Assembly: GCA_902478395.1 (NCBI GenBank)
Contig: CABSKZ010000020.1
Location: 1-18,350 of the forward strand
DNA length: 18,350 nucleotides
Reading direction: 5' to 3'
Source: an uncultured Eubacteriales bacterium
GTDB lineage: Bacteria; Bacillota; Clostridia; UBA1381; UBA9506
This document shows positions 1 to 6,301 of the stretch, piece by piece. The notes under the pieces were generated by a model. It was given only the letters and a program-made list of their open reading frames with translations. It ran no database searches and was not told the DNA's origin. The translations under genes were made by a program, and so were the position numbers. How positions within the stretch are numbered: the stretch's first letter is position 1; the number at the start of each line of letters is the position of its first letter.

Positions 1-360
1 GACAATCTCCAGTGAATTATATAGACTCTGCGACATGAATCGCTGTTTCACGCCTGAAAAATAGTTGCTGATCTTAAAGTAATCCGCCGTACTGGAAATA
101 TCCTTTGTGTTAAACTCCATCAGAACCGGATCGACGCTCTGCTGTGTCAGAAAAAGGTCAACCTCGTCGATCAGCTGCCCGAGCATAATGCTCATCTGTG
201 ACTGAATGACATTGCTGTTCTGTATAGCAAGCTGACTCATCTGTTGTTTGCCCAATCGGGAAATAACCAAAACACAAATGCTCATAATCACAATGGCTGA
301 AATGGCATTTAAAAGGAACACACGGCTTTTAAACGAGCGTGTTGAAAAATATGATTTCAT
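1..360 (-). CDS. Membrane-bound transcriptional regulator or sensor histidine kinase, N-terminal part
   Basis: Reading the minus strand from an ATG at 360 gives 120 residues open to the window edge, so the protein is partial. It starts MKSYFSTRSFKSRVFLLN. One hydrophobic membrane segment covers roughly residues 14-34. A predicted extracytoplasmic helical region follows, with text such as IMLGQLIDEVDLFLTQQSVDP. This layout (short basic N-terminus, TM helix, helical sensor region with an 'I-D-E-hydrophobic' pattern) is typical of YesM-type sensor kinases and of AraC-family regulators with an N-terminal membrane sensor, both commonly next to LplA/LplB/YtcP-type transporters. The deciding C-terminal domain lies outside the window. 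The start is fixed by GGAGG (complement of 367-371) six bases upstream of the ATG. It is divergent from the transport operon and is the obvious candidate regulator. Membership of this broad class is fairly sure; kinase versus AraC is undecided. Confidence 0.75.
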   Translation of the reverse strand, partial: MKSYFSTRSFKSRVFLLNAISAIVIMSICVLVISRLGKQQMSQLAIQNSNVIQSQMSIMLGQLIDEVDLFLTQQSVDPVLMEFNTKDISSTADYFKISNYFSGVKQRFMSQSLYNSLEIV

Positions 361-399
361 AATATGCCTCCGTTTTTCAAAAGTAAAAACTCTACAATT

Positions 400-428
400 A
401 TTATATAACCTTGCACTGTATCTTTCAA
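400..428 (-). promoter_or_regulatory. Sigma-A-like promoter of the divergent regulator
   Basis: On the minus strand a TTGAAA -35 box (complement of 423-428) and a perfect TATAAT -10 box (complement of 400-405) are separated by 17 bp. The expected transcript start near 393 leaves a short leader of about 33 nt before the regulator's ATG at 360. Box quality and spacing are nearly consensus, so this is a confident call from sequence alone. Confidence 0.7.
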
Positions 429-473
429 ATTAAATTATATCATGGAGACTTTGTTAGTGCATTTGTTATAAAA

Positions 474-492
474 CGATATTCGAATCATATCG
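474..492. promoter_or_regulatory. Inverted repeat in divergent gap, candidate operator
   Basis: CGATAT (474-479) and ATATCG (487-492) form perfect 6-bp arms around seven bases that contain the small palindrome TTCGAA. The repeat sits between the two divergent promoters, about 50-65 bp upstream of the predicted start of the plus-strand operon, where activators often bind. AT-rich intergenic DNA yields such repeats by chance, so the role is only a suggestion. Confidence 0.3.
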
Positions 493-503
493 GATTTTAT
501 GTA

Positions 504-532
504 TTGTGCGAATGAGATATTTTCAATATACT
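504..532 (+). promoter_or_regulatory. Probable promoter of the transport and glycan operon
   Basis: TTGTGC (504-509) and TATACT (527-532) are separated by exactly 17 bp. The -10 box matches consensus at five of six positions and the -35 box at three of six. A weak -35 box fits a promoter that needs an activator, for example a response regulator or AraC protein tied to the divergent gene. Predicted transcription start is near 539, giving a leader of about 38 nt. Confidence 0.5.
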
Positions 533-576
533 GAAACTGCAAAAAAGCTAATTTATCAGATTTGGAGGGAATTTGT

Positions 577-2094
577 ATGAGAATGTGGACAAAACGATTT
601 AGCACGCTATTGTTATGCGTGGCGCTAGGTTTGACGACTGCGGGATGCGGCGGAGACAAAAGCGCCTCCAACAACACTGGTATGAAAGAAAATGAGGACG
701 GATTGACGATTATCACAGGAAACCGGGTGTTACCTGAGGATAATCCCACCAAGGCATGGATGGAGGAGGAACTGGGATTTCCTCTGAAATTTATTACCGT
801 GCCAAGCAACGATGAGTACATAACAAAGGTCAATCTACTGATTGCTTCGGATGAAATGCCCGATATTATTACCGATTCATCTGTGCTGGAATACTATAAG
901 CACGTATCGCAGGGACTATTTATTGAACTAACCGATTTGTTGGAGAAGTACGGTCAAAATATTTTGGCGGCACGCCCAGCAGAAAATTTTGAGAATTTAA
1001 AATGGACGGACGGCAAGCTGTATGTTATCTCATCCTCAGTAAACCCCGGTTACGACGGTATGATGGTGCGGAAGGACTGGCTGGACAAAGTGAATTTGCC
1101 GGTTCCCGAAACGCTGGAAGATTTTAAAAATGTGGCAAAGGTGTTTGCTGAAAATGATATGAACGGAAACGGAAAAGCTGATGAGTTGGGATATGGCGGC
1201 TGGAACCCCTCCGACCCGATCATTCCGTTTAACGCGTTCTTTTGCGCGTATGGTGCAAATCCATATGGTTGGATATTGAAAGACGGTAAGGTAGTGCACG
1301 GCGGTTTACAGACGGAGACAAAGGAAGCAGTGAAATTTTTAAGCCAGATGTATGCAGAGGGGCTGATCGACCCGGAATATCTGACGACTGACCGCACGAA
1401 GCTGAATGAAAAGGTGGGCACGGAGCGCGTTGGCCTATTGACAGACCAACTCTGGTACGCGAATCGTGATAACTCAACATTCTATCCGCATGAGGATGTA
1501 GAGTGGCAGTTGATTCCGCCTCCGAAAGGTCCGGATGGAAAACAAGGACTAATCGTCCGTACAGATCCCGATGCAGTGGGTCGTACAGGTATTACCAAGG
1601 CATGTAAAAATCCGGTAAACGCGATGAAATACTTGAATTTCGTTGCGGATAAGGAAAATTTCACCAGGATCCGTACAGGGATTGAAGGGGTTCATTATGA
1701 GTTGATCGACGGTGTTTCGTATAATATTGGTAAATACAAGGAGGACACTTCCCATCTGATTCAGGAGGGGATTGCACCGACAATGGCCTTGCCGTTCTCT
1801 CCAGAGGATCCGCCGGCAGTCCAGGTGCCGCAATATATGGCTGATTTCCGTGATTTGGTCTATTCCTATCACATTAGAAGCAATGTGATCTACGGTGGCG
1901 TGCCAGAGATTGAAGATAAGCAGATAGGCACCGGATGGAAGGATTTTTATTCGCAGAGCATAAACCAGATGATTATGGAGGGCGGCGATATTGACGCGAA
2001 ATTTGATCAGATGGTTGCGGATATTTACGGCAAATATCACATGGCAGAGCAAGAGAAAGTGGCAGAAAAGTTTTACAGCGAAATGAAGAAATAA
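577..2094 (+). CDS. Extracellular solute-binding lipoprotein of an ABC sugar importer (LplA-like)
   Basis: The 505-residue product captures a ligand, probably an oligosaccharide, outside the membrane and delivers it to the permeases encoded at 9317-11158. A basic start (MRMWTKR), a hydrophobic core and a lipobox TTAGC with the lipidated Cys at residue 24 mark a lipoprotein. Residues about 50-500 have the usual look of the large type 1 binding proteins of Firmicutes. A calcium-loop-like DMNGNGKADE at 194-203 is common in this group. An in-frame TTG at 562 overlaps the Shine-Dalgarno sequence GGAGG and is not the start; the ATG at 577 is correctly spaced from it. It is the first gene of the operon, and the following 275-bp gap with strong hairpins may let it be expressed above the downstream genes. 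Ligand identity cannot be read from sequence. Confidence 0.92.
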   Translation: MRMWTKRFSTLLLCVALGLTTAGCGGDKSASNNTGMKENEDGLTIITGNRVLPEDNPTKAWMEEELGFPLKFITVPSNDEYITKVNLLIASDEMPDIITDSSVLEYYKHVSQGLFIELTDLLEKYGQNILAARPAENFENLKWTDGKLYVISSSVNPGYDGMMVRKDWLDKVNLPVPETLEDFKNVAKVFAENDMNGNGKADELGYGGWNPSDPIIPFNAFFCAYGANPYGWILKDGKVVHGGLQTETKEAVKFLSQMYAEGLIDPEYLTTDRTKLNEKVGTERVGLLTDQLWYANRDNSTFYPHEDVEWQLIPPPKGPDGKQGLIVRTDPDAVGRTGITKACKNPVNAMKYLNFVADKENFTRIRTGIEGVHYELIDGVSYNIGKYKEDTSHLIQEGIAPTMALPFSPEDPPAVQVPQYMADFRDLVYSYHIRSNVIYGGVPEIEDKQIGTGWKDFYSQSINQMIMEGGDIDAKFDQMVADIYGKYHMAEQEKVAEKFYSEMKK

Positions 2095-2128
2095 CTATAA
2101 ATATACGTTTGTTTTGAATGAAGTAAGA

Positions 2129-2156
2129 TTTGGTAAAACAGAAAAAGCGTTATAGT
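2129..2156 (+). promoter_or_regulatory. Possible internal promoter
   Basis: TATAGT (2151-2156) resembles a -10 box and is preceded at 16 bp by TTTGGT (2129-2134), or at 15 bp by TTGGTA (2130-2135). The match is modest. It gains interest because a perfect palindrome begins about 10 bp downstream, at the position of a repressor operator. It could give the enzyme genes their own transcript independent of the binding protein. Confidence 0.25.
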
Positions 2157-2166
2157 TCATACGCGT

Positions 2167-2180
2167 TTCTGCCGGCAGAA
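2167..2180. promoter_or_regulatory. Perfect 14-nt palindrome, possible LacI-type operator
   Basis: TTCTGCCGGCAGAA reads the same on both strands and has a central CG, as LacI-family operators do. It lies directly after a possible -10 box at 2151-2156. No LacI regulator is encoded in the window, so its partner, if any, is elsewhere. In RNA it could also form a small stem, but without a loop this is unlikely to be its role. Confidence 0.3.
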
Positions 2181-2204
2181 TGAACGTGTGGTGCTTTCCA
2201 TTTC

Positions 2205-2239
2205 TGTGACTATGGGAGCGGACTACTCCCATAGTCACA
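2205..2239 (+). other. Strong RNA hairpin between binding-protein and hydrolase genes
   Basis: Arms TGTGACTATGGGAG (2205-2218) and CTCCCATAGTCACA (2226-2239) are perfectly complementary over 14 bp with a 7-nt loop (CGGACTA). No T run follows on either strand, so this is not a canonical rho-independent terminator. Hairpins placed right after the binding-protein gene in sugar-import operons often protect the upstream message or dampen read-through, which raises the binding protein over the rest. That role is inferred from position. Confidence 0.6.
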
Positions 2240-2306
2240 AACCAGATTTGGGCCGAAGAACGTACCAAGCATCAATTACACGGTGCAGTCGCCCCTGTGG
2301 TTCCGA

Positions 2307-2331
2307 TTGTGCCCGATGCGGCAGGGCACAA
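2307..2331 (+). other. Hairpin in the leader of the cytoplasmic hydrolase gene
   Basis: TTGTGCCC (2307-2314) pairs perfectly with GGGCACAA (2324-2331) around a 9-nt loop. It ends about 20 nt before the ribosome binding site of the next gene. It could affect message stability or translation of that gene; no competing structure was found by eye. Confidence 0.35.
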
Positions 2332-2369
2332 ATGATACAAAGAGATTATGCGAAAGGAAGTGGTGTGCT

Positions 2370-3950
2370 TTGAAGGTGCCTTATCAGATTTGGTTTAACC
2401 ATGATACAACAAACATTCTAACCTGTACCAGCCCGTACCATAAACAAGGTGAGGATTTTACAGAGGAGATGCTGTGTGCATCGATCGACGAGCTTGCGGG
2501 AACCGGTGTGGATGCGGTTTCTCTCTCGCCGGGGAACGGCGCGGTACCGTGGTGGCAGTCCAAGGTGTACCCGGATCATTGGCAATGGTATCAGACACGC
2601 ACGGGCAAAGAGCTTTCCTCTTATGGAAAGTATGTGAACGCGGGTGGAGATATGGTGCGCGTATTCTGTGAACAATGCAGAAAGCATGGTATTGCGCCTG
2701 TATTATCCTTACGGTTAAAGGACGAGCATTCAATTGAGCATCTCGATAATGAAAGTGTTTCAAAATTCTTTTATGAGCACCAAAGCTGGCGGATTGACCG
2801 CCGTCCAGAGGCACAAATGGGTTGGCGCGGGCTCAACTGGATTTATCCAGCGGTACGCGAGGAGCGGCTTATGCTCATTGCAGAGCTGGCGGAGAACTAT
2901 GATATCGATGGGCTAGAGTTGGATTTTATGCGGTTTTATCCATTTTTTGATTTAGAGAGCACAGATTTCTCGCAGCGAAGCCGGATTTTAACAGACTTTA
3001 TTCAGCAGGTACGGGATATTTTAGATCAGACACAGCGCGGCAGCCGCCGGTATCTGGCGATACGTGTGCCCAACCGTTTGCGCGAACATAAAAATTTGGG
3101 GATTGATTTGGGTCTGTTGGATCAGTTGGGCATTGTGGATATGATTAATGTATCGTCTTCCTATGTAACGCAGGTGGAGAGTGATGTAGAGTTTATCCGT
3201 GCGCTGGCGCCGAATACCTCGGTCTTTTACGAATTGACACATTGCGCTGCGCGCGGGCCGTCTTGCGGGTGGGGGTATACCGGCGGGGACGATTATCCCA
3301 TCCGCTTTACCACGGATACGCAGTTTTATACAGCGGCGAACTTGGCGTATGCGCGCGGGGCAGATGGAATTTCATTGTTTAACTTTGTCTACACTCGTCA
3401 ATACGGATGCGGTGCGATTGAAGGAAATTTCTGCGAGCCGCCATTTTATTTGCTACAAAATTTAAAGGACAGGGAATTTTTGAAGCAACAGCCGCAGCAC
3501 TACTGGATGCCATATTGGTGGAAAACCGGCTACAATGGCAGACAGTTCCAATTGCCGCTGCAGTTTTATCGGAACAGCACGCACACCATAGAGCTGGATA
3601 TTGCCAAGCCGCGGAAAACGATCGGCCGCACAATTTTTCGTTTAGAGACGGCGGGGGGGACGCCGGTGTTGTCCGCAACGGAGCCGGTAGCGAATGTGCG
3701 TGGTACACCAGGGCTTAAGTGGAACGTACTTGTAAATGGCTATGAGGCGTGCGAATGTGATGATGTTTCAGAGCCGTTTGAAAATCCGCGTGCTGGATTT
3801 ACCGGCTATCCGGAGCAATATTACGCATTTTCTGTTCCTGAAGATGCGCTGCGCGAGGGGTTGAATCAATTTACAATTTGCCTATCTGCAGCACCGGTCA
3901 GCCCGGAATTTTCAATTTGGTTGATATATACTGATTTATCAATTGTATAG
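2370..3950 (+). CDS. Cytoplasmic TIM-barrel glycoside-hydrolase-like protein, paralogue of the surface enzyme
   Basis: With the TTG start at 2370 the product has 526 residues and no signal peptide or membrane segment, so it should act in the cytoplasm. Residues about 5-390 look like a TIM barrel, with blocks DTTNIL near the start, PWWQSKV, DGLELDFMR, FYELTH and DGISLFNF. A beta-rich C-terminal domain with DDVSEPFEN follows. The same blocks recur in the same order in the C-terminal half of the 6302-9304 protein. Glu183 (LELD, likely strand 4) and Glu288 (ELTH, likely strand 7) are at the places where clan GH-A enzymes keep acid/base and nucleophile; this is inference. An upstream in-frame extension to 2283 has no ribosome binding site, whereas GGAAG at 2356-2360 lies 9 nt before the TTG. 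I know similar unannotated proteins from other bacteria but no assigned activity. Likely role: cleavage of imported oligosaccharide. Confidence 0.75.
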   Translation: MKVPYQIWFNHDTTNILTCTSPYHKQGEDFTEEMLCASIDELAGTGVDAVSLSPGNGAVPWWQSKVYPDHWQWYQTRTGKELSSYGKYVNAGGDMVRVFCEQCRKHGIAPVLSLRLKDEHSIEHLDNESVSKFFYEHQSWRIDRRPEAQMGWRGLNWIYPAVREERLMLIAELAENYDIDGLELDFMRFYPFFDLESTDFSQRSRILTDFIQQVRDILDQTQRGSRRYLAIRVPNRLREHKNLGIDLGLLDQLGIVDMINVSSSYVTQVESDVEFIRALAPNTSVFYELTHCAARGPSCGWGYTGGDDYPIRFTTDTQFYTAANLAYARGADGISLFNFVYTRQYGCGAIEGNFCEPPFYLLQNLKDREFLKQQPQHYWMPYWWKTGYNGRQFQLPLQFYRNSTHTIELDIAKPRKTIGRTIFRLETAGGTPVLSATEPVANVRGTPGLKWNVLVNGYEACECDDVSEPFENPRAGFTGYPEQYYAFSVPEDALREGLNQFTICLSAAPVSPEFSIWLIYTDLSIV

Positions 3951-4080
3951 ATAATGGAAAGCGTGCGGTGCAGAACAGGATGGTGATGAAAACAATTTGA
4001 ATAAAAAATATTAGTGCAGAATCGGGTCTGCCAGATTGAAATGGTACATTTGACATGCCAAAAGGAGATTAACTACGACA

Positions 4081-4890
4081 ATGAAAATTTATATAATCAG
4101 CGATATGGAAGGAATAACCGGTGTAAGCCACCGGCGGCAAACAAAGCCCGATACACCGGAATATAAGCTGGCGCAGCAACTACTGATGGGCGACCTGCTC
4201 GCAGTAATCGAGGGGGCGCATGATGGCGGTGCTGAGGAAGTCGTCATTTACGATTTACACGAAAGCGGCAAAAACATTTTATTAGAGCAGTTGCCGCCCT
4301 ATGTAAAAACGATTGTTGGCAAACCGCCGGCTACATATGGTACTGTTGGCATTAACGAAAGCTACAGCGGACTGATTTTGGTAGGAAACCATGCAAAAAC
4401 CTATACTGATGGGGCGATCTTCCCCCACGCGTATTCCATTTTAGACGGTACGTTATCTGTAAACGGTATGGAAATAGGAGAAATTGGTATGGAAGCGATG
4501 ATAGCTGGAACTTACGGTGTACCGCTAATCATGGTTACCGGCGATGCTGCCGCTGAGATGGAAGCAAAGAGTCTGTGCGCCGAGACAGAGACTGCCGTGG
4601 TCAAATACGCCGCGGGCTTTGGAACCGCTATGTGTTGTGCGCCATCATACACGCGCAAATTGCTATATGAAAAGGCCAAGACGGCGGTGGAGCATTGCAG
4701 AGATATTTCACCGCTTATGATAGACGCGCCATACGAGATTCAACTGCGCTTTTCCGGCGAAGCCGACGAACGATTGCTCCATGCGGAGGAATTTATTAAC
4801 AACGGCGATGGGAGTTTTGCGTTGCGCGGCACCAATCTTCATCAGATGTGGGATGCAGTCAATCTCGTTTACTGCGATTGGCTGGATTGA
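4081..4890 (+). CDS. M55 family D-aminopeptidase (DppA-like)
   Basis: The 269-residue product matches zinc D-aminopeptidases of peptidase family M55, which release N-terminal D-amino acids such as D-Ala from D-Ala-D-Ala in the cytoplasm. The metal ligands known from Bacillus subtilis DppA are all visible: Asp8 and Glu10 in SDMEG, His60 in YDLHESG, His104 in VGNHAK and Glu134 in NGMEIGE. The catalytic-region His is His116. The numbering agrees with DppA to within one residue over the whole set, and length is typical. AAGGAG at 4062-4067 is 13 nt from the ATG, a long spacing, but the N-terminal metal motif fixes the start. The family identification is firm. Its presence in a sugar operon is unusual and may mean that the imported substrate carries D-amino acids or peptides, or that this member has another amide substrate. 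Confidence 0.93.
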   Translation: MKIYIISDMEGITGVSHRRQTKPDTPEYKLAQQLLMGDLLAVIEGAHDGGAEEVVIYDLHESGKNILLEQLPPYVKTIVGKPPATYGTVGINESYSGLILVGNHAKTYTDGAIFPHAYSILDGTLSVNGMEIGEIGMEAMIAGTYGVPLIMVTGDAAAEMEAKSLCAETETAVVKYAAGFGTAMCCAPSYTRKLLYEKAKTAVEHCRDISPLMIDAPYEIQLRFSGEADERLLHAEEFINNGDGSFALRGTNLHQMWDAVNLVYCDWLD

Positions 4891-4904
4891 TAGGAGGAGA
4901 TGAA

Positions 4905-5819
4905 ATGGAACTAAAACAATACGCCAATATAGGGCTGGTGCATGCGATGGCTTACCCAGAGGCGAATAGCAGTGAATATGAGTATCTATCAACGCTGGAA
5001 AAAACGGTAGAAGACGAATATTTTGATATCGTGGAAATTATACCGCCGCTGAACCCGGGTATGGATGGAACGGTATCGGAGCTTGTGAGGAGTTCCGGCA
5101 TGGATTGGGTATATTGTGCAACGCCTGCACAGTACGGACAGATGCTGGATTTGAATAGTTTTGATCCTGATGCCCGTGCACATGCAATCGATGTGTTAAA
5201 GCGTGAAATTGATTACTCAAACCGGCTCGGAATCAAAAAAGTACAGGTATGCAGCGGGATGCAAGTGGCAGAGATTAAAAAGCGTGCGGCGGCGCGGTCA
5301 GTGCTTGCTGAAAGCCTGCGTGCATTATGCGCATATGCAGAGCCAGCAGACGTTTCGCTCGTACTGGAGATTTTCGATTTTGAGATCGAGAAAAAACGTT
5401 TTTTGGGGCACTCGATCGATGCAGAACTGGTTGCGAGAGAAGTAACCGCACAGCACAGCAATTTTGGATTGCTGCAAGATTTAAGCCATATCCCAATCAT
5501 GTATGAAACGCCATATCCCGCGGTTCTGACAGTGGCACCACATTTGGTACACACCCATATTGGCAACTGCATTTTCCGGGACCGTACACATCCGCGGTTT
5601 GGCGATACACACCCGATGTTTTCCGTTGCGGACAGCGAAGTTGGCGTTTCAGAGCTTACGGCGTTTTTGGAGTCGCTTTTTGCTGTTGACTACCTCGGCG
5701 CAGGTAAAAAAGGCGCAGTCAGCTTTGAAGTAAAAACATGGAAGGGAGAAAATCCCAATGAAATCATAGCAAATGCAAAAAATACGCTTCAACAGGCATG
5801 GGAGGCGATGGACGTATGA
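4905..5819 (+). CDS. Xylose-isomerase-like TIM-barrel sugar isomerase/epimerase
   Basis: The 304-residue protein belongs to the AP-endonuclease-2 / sugar phosphate isomerase-epimerase superfamily, which isomerises or epimerises sugars, sugar acids or ketoses using a divalent metal. Metal-site candidates occur in the family order: Glu155 (LVLEIFDF), Asp192 and His195 (LLQDLSH), His216 and His218 (HTHIGN) and Glu275 (SFEVK). AGGAGG at 4892-4897, 7 nt from the ATG at 4905, decides against the longer in-frame start at 4848, which lies inside the M55 gene. It follows M55 by 14 nt and overlaps the next gene by 4 nt (ATGA), so translation is coupled. No signal peptide. The substrate cannot be inferred from the fold; the neighbouring anomerase suggests a reducing sugar or sugar acid. 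Confidence 0.85.
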   Translation: MELKQYANIGLVHAMAYPEANSSEYEYLSTLEKTVEDEYFDIVEIIPPLNPGMDGTVSELVRSSGMDWVYCATPAQYGQMLDLNSFDPDARAHAIDVLKREIDYSNRLGIKKVQVCSGMQVAEIKKRAAARSVLAESLRALCAYAEPADVSLVLEIFDFEIEKKRFLGHSIDAELVAREVTAQHSNFGLLQDLSHIPIMYETPYPAVLTVAPHLVHTHIGNCIFRDRTHPRFGDTHPMFSVADSEVGVSELTAFLESLFAVDYLGAGKKGAVSFEVKTWKGENPNEIIANAKNTLQQAWEAMDV

Positions 5820-6271
5820 TAACTGGACACATTGCGGAAATCGGGCGCTATTTTGGAATCAGCGAAACACTCGATCAAGCGTTAGCCTTTTTACGGCATA
5901 CCGACTTTTCAGATGTGGAGCAGCGGCGGAAGTATTCAATCGATGGCAAGCGCATCTATGCGTGGTGTTCGTCTTTTGAACAAAAGCCGCTGTCTGCGGG
6001 GCGCTGGGAAACGCATGACAGGTACGGCGATGTTCATTACATTTTAGAGGGAAAACAGTGTTTCGGCTACGCGCCGCGGCAAAATTTATATGAGAGCGAG
6101 GGCTACAACGATCAAAAAGATTTAGAGTTCTGGCAGGGCGATGGAGACCTGCTGACGCTTTTGCCCGGAAACTTTGCAATTGTATTCCCGGAGGACGCGC
6201 ATATGCCGGACATTGCGCCAATAGAAGGAGAACGCGTGAAAAAAACAGTTGTAAAATTTTTGATGGAGTAA
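5816..6271 (+). CDS. YhcH/YjgK/YiaL family sugar anomerase-like protein
   Basis: The 151-residue cupin-like product has the family hallmarks WETHDRYGDVHYILEG (Glu65, His67, Asp72, His74) and FPEDAHMP (His129), the metal-binding signatures of the YhcH/YjgK/YiaL family (DUF386). Characterised members include NanQ, which speeds anomerisation of N-acetylneuraminate on entry to the cell; others sit in operons for sugar acids or uronates. Its presence suggests that the imported sugar arrives as one anomer that the next enzyme cannot use. The ATG at 5816 overlaps the upstream stop (ATGA), with GGAGG at 5801-5805; the in-frame ATG at 5798 precedes this ribosome binding site and is rejected. Family identification is strong; the substrate is unknown. 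Confidence 0.9.
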   Translation: MITGHIAEIGRYFGISETLDQALAFLRHTDFSDVEQRRKYSIDGKRIYAWCSSFEQKPLSAGRWETHDRYGDVHYILEGKQCFGYAPRQNLYESEGYNDQKDLEFWQGDGDLLTLLPGNFAIVFPEDAHMPDIAPIEGERVKKTVVKFLME

Positions 6272-6301
6272 AAACCATAAAATGAATGGAGGCGTAATGC
6301 T

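Noticed and set aside
248..433. Small plus-strand gene over the divergent regulator
   Set aside because: It lies antisense to the well-supported minus-strand gene and its promoter, has no ribosome binding site, and encodes no recognisable motif.
1549..2052. 167-residue minus-strand reading frame
   Set aside because: Antisense to the solute-binding protein gene, with no ribosome binding site or recognisable family.
2205..2239. Rho-independent terminator after the solute-binding protein gene
   Set aside because: The stem is strong but neither strand has a T run after it; the sequence after the right arm is AACCAGATTTGGG. I list it only as a hairpin.
2283..2369. N-terminal extension of the cytoplasmic hydrolase
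   Set aside because: The extension crosses a leader hairpin, has no ribosome binding site before GTG 2283 or ATG 2316, and is not matched in the paralogue, whose barrel homology starts near the TTG at 2370.
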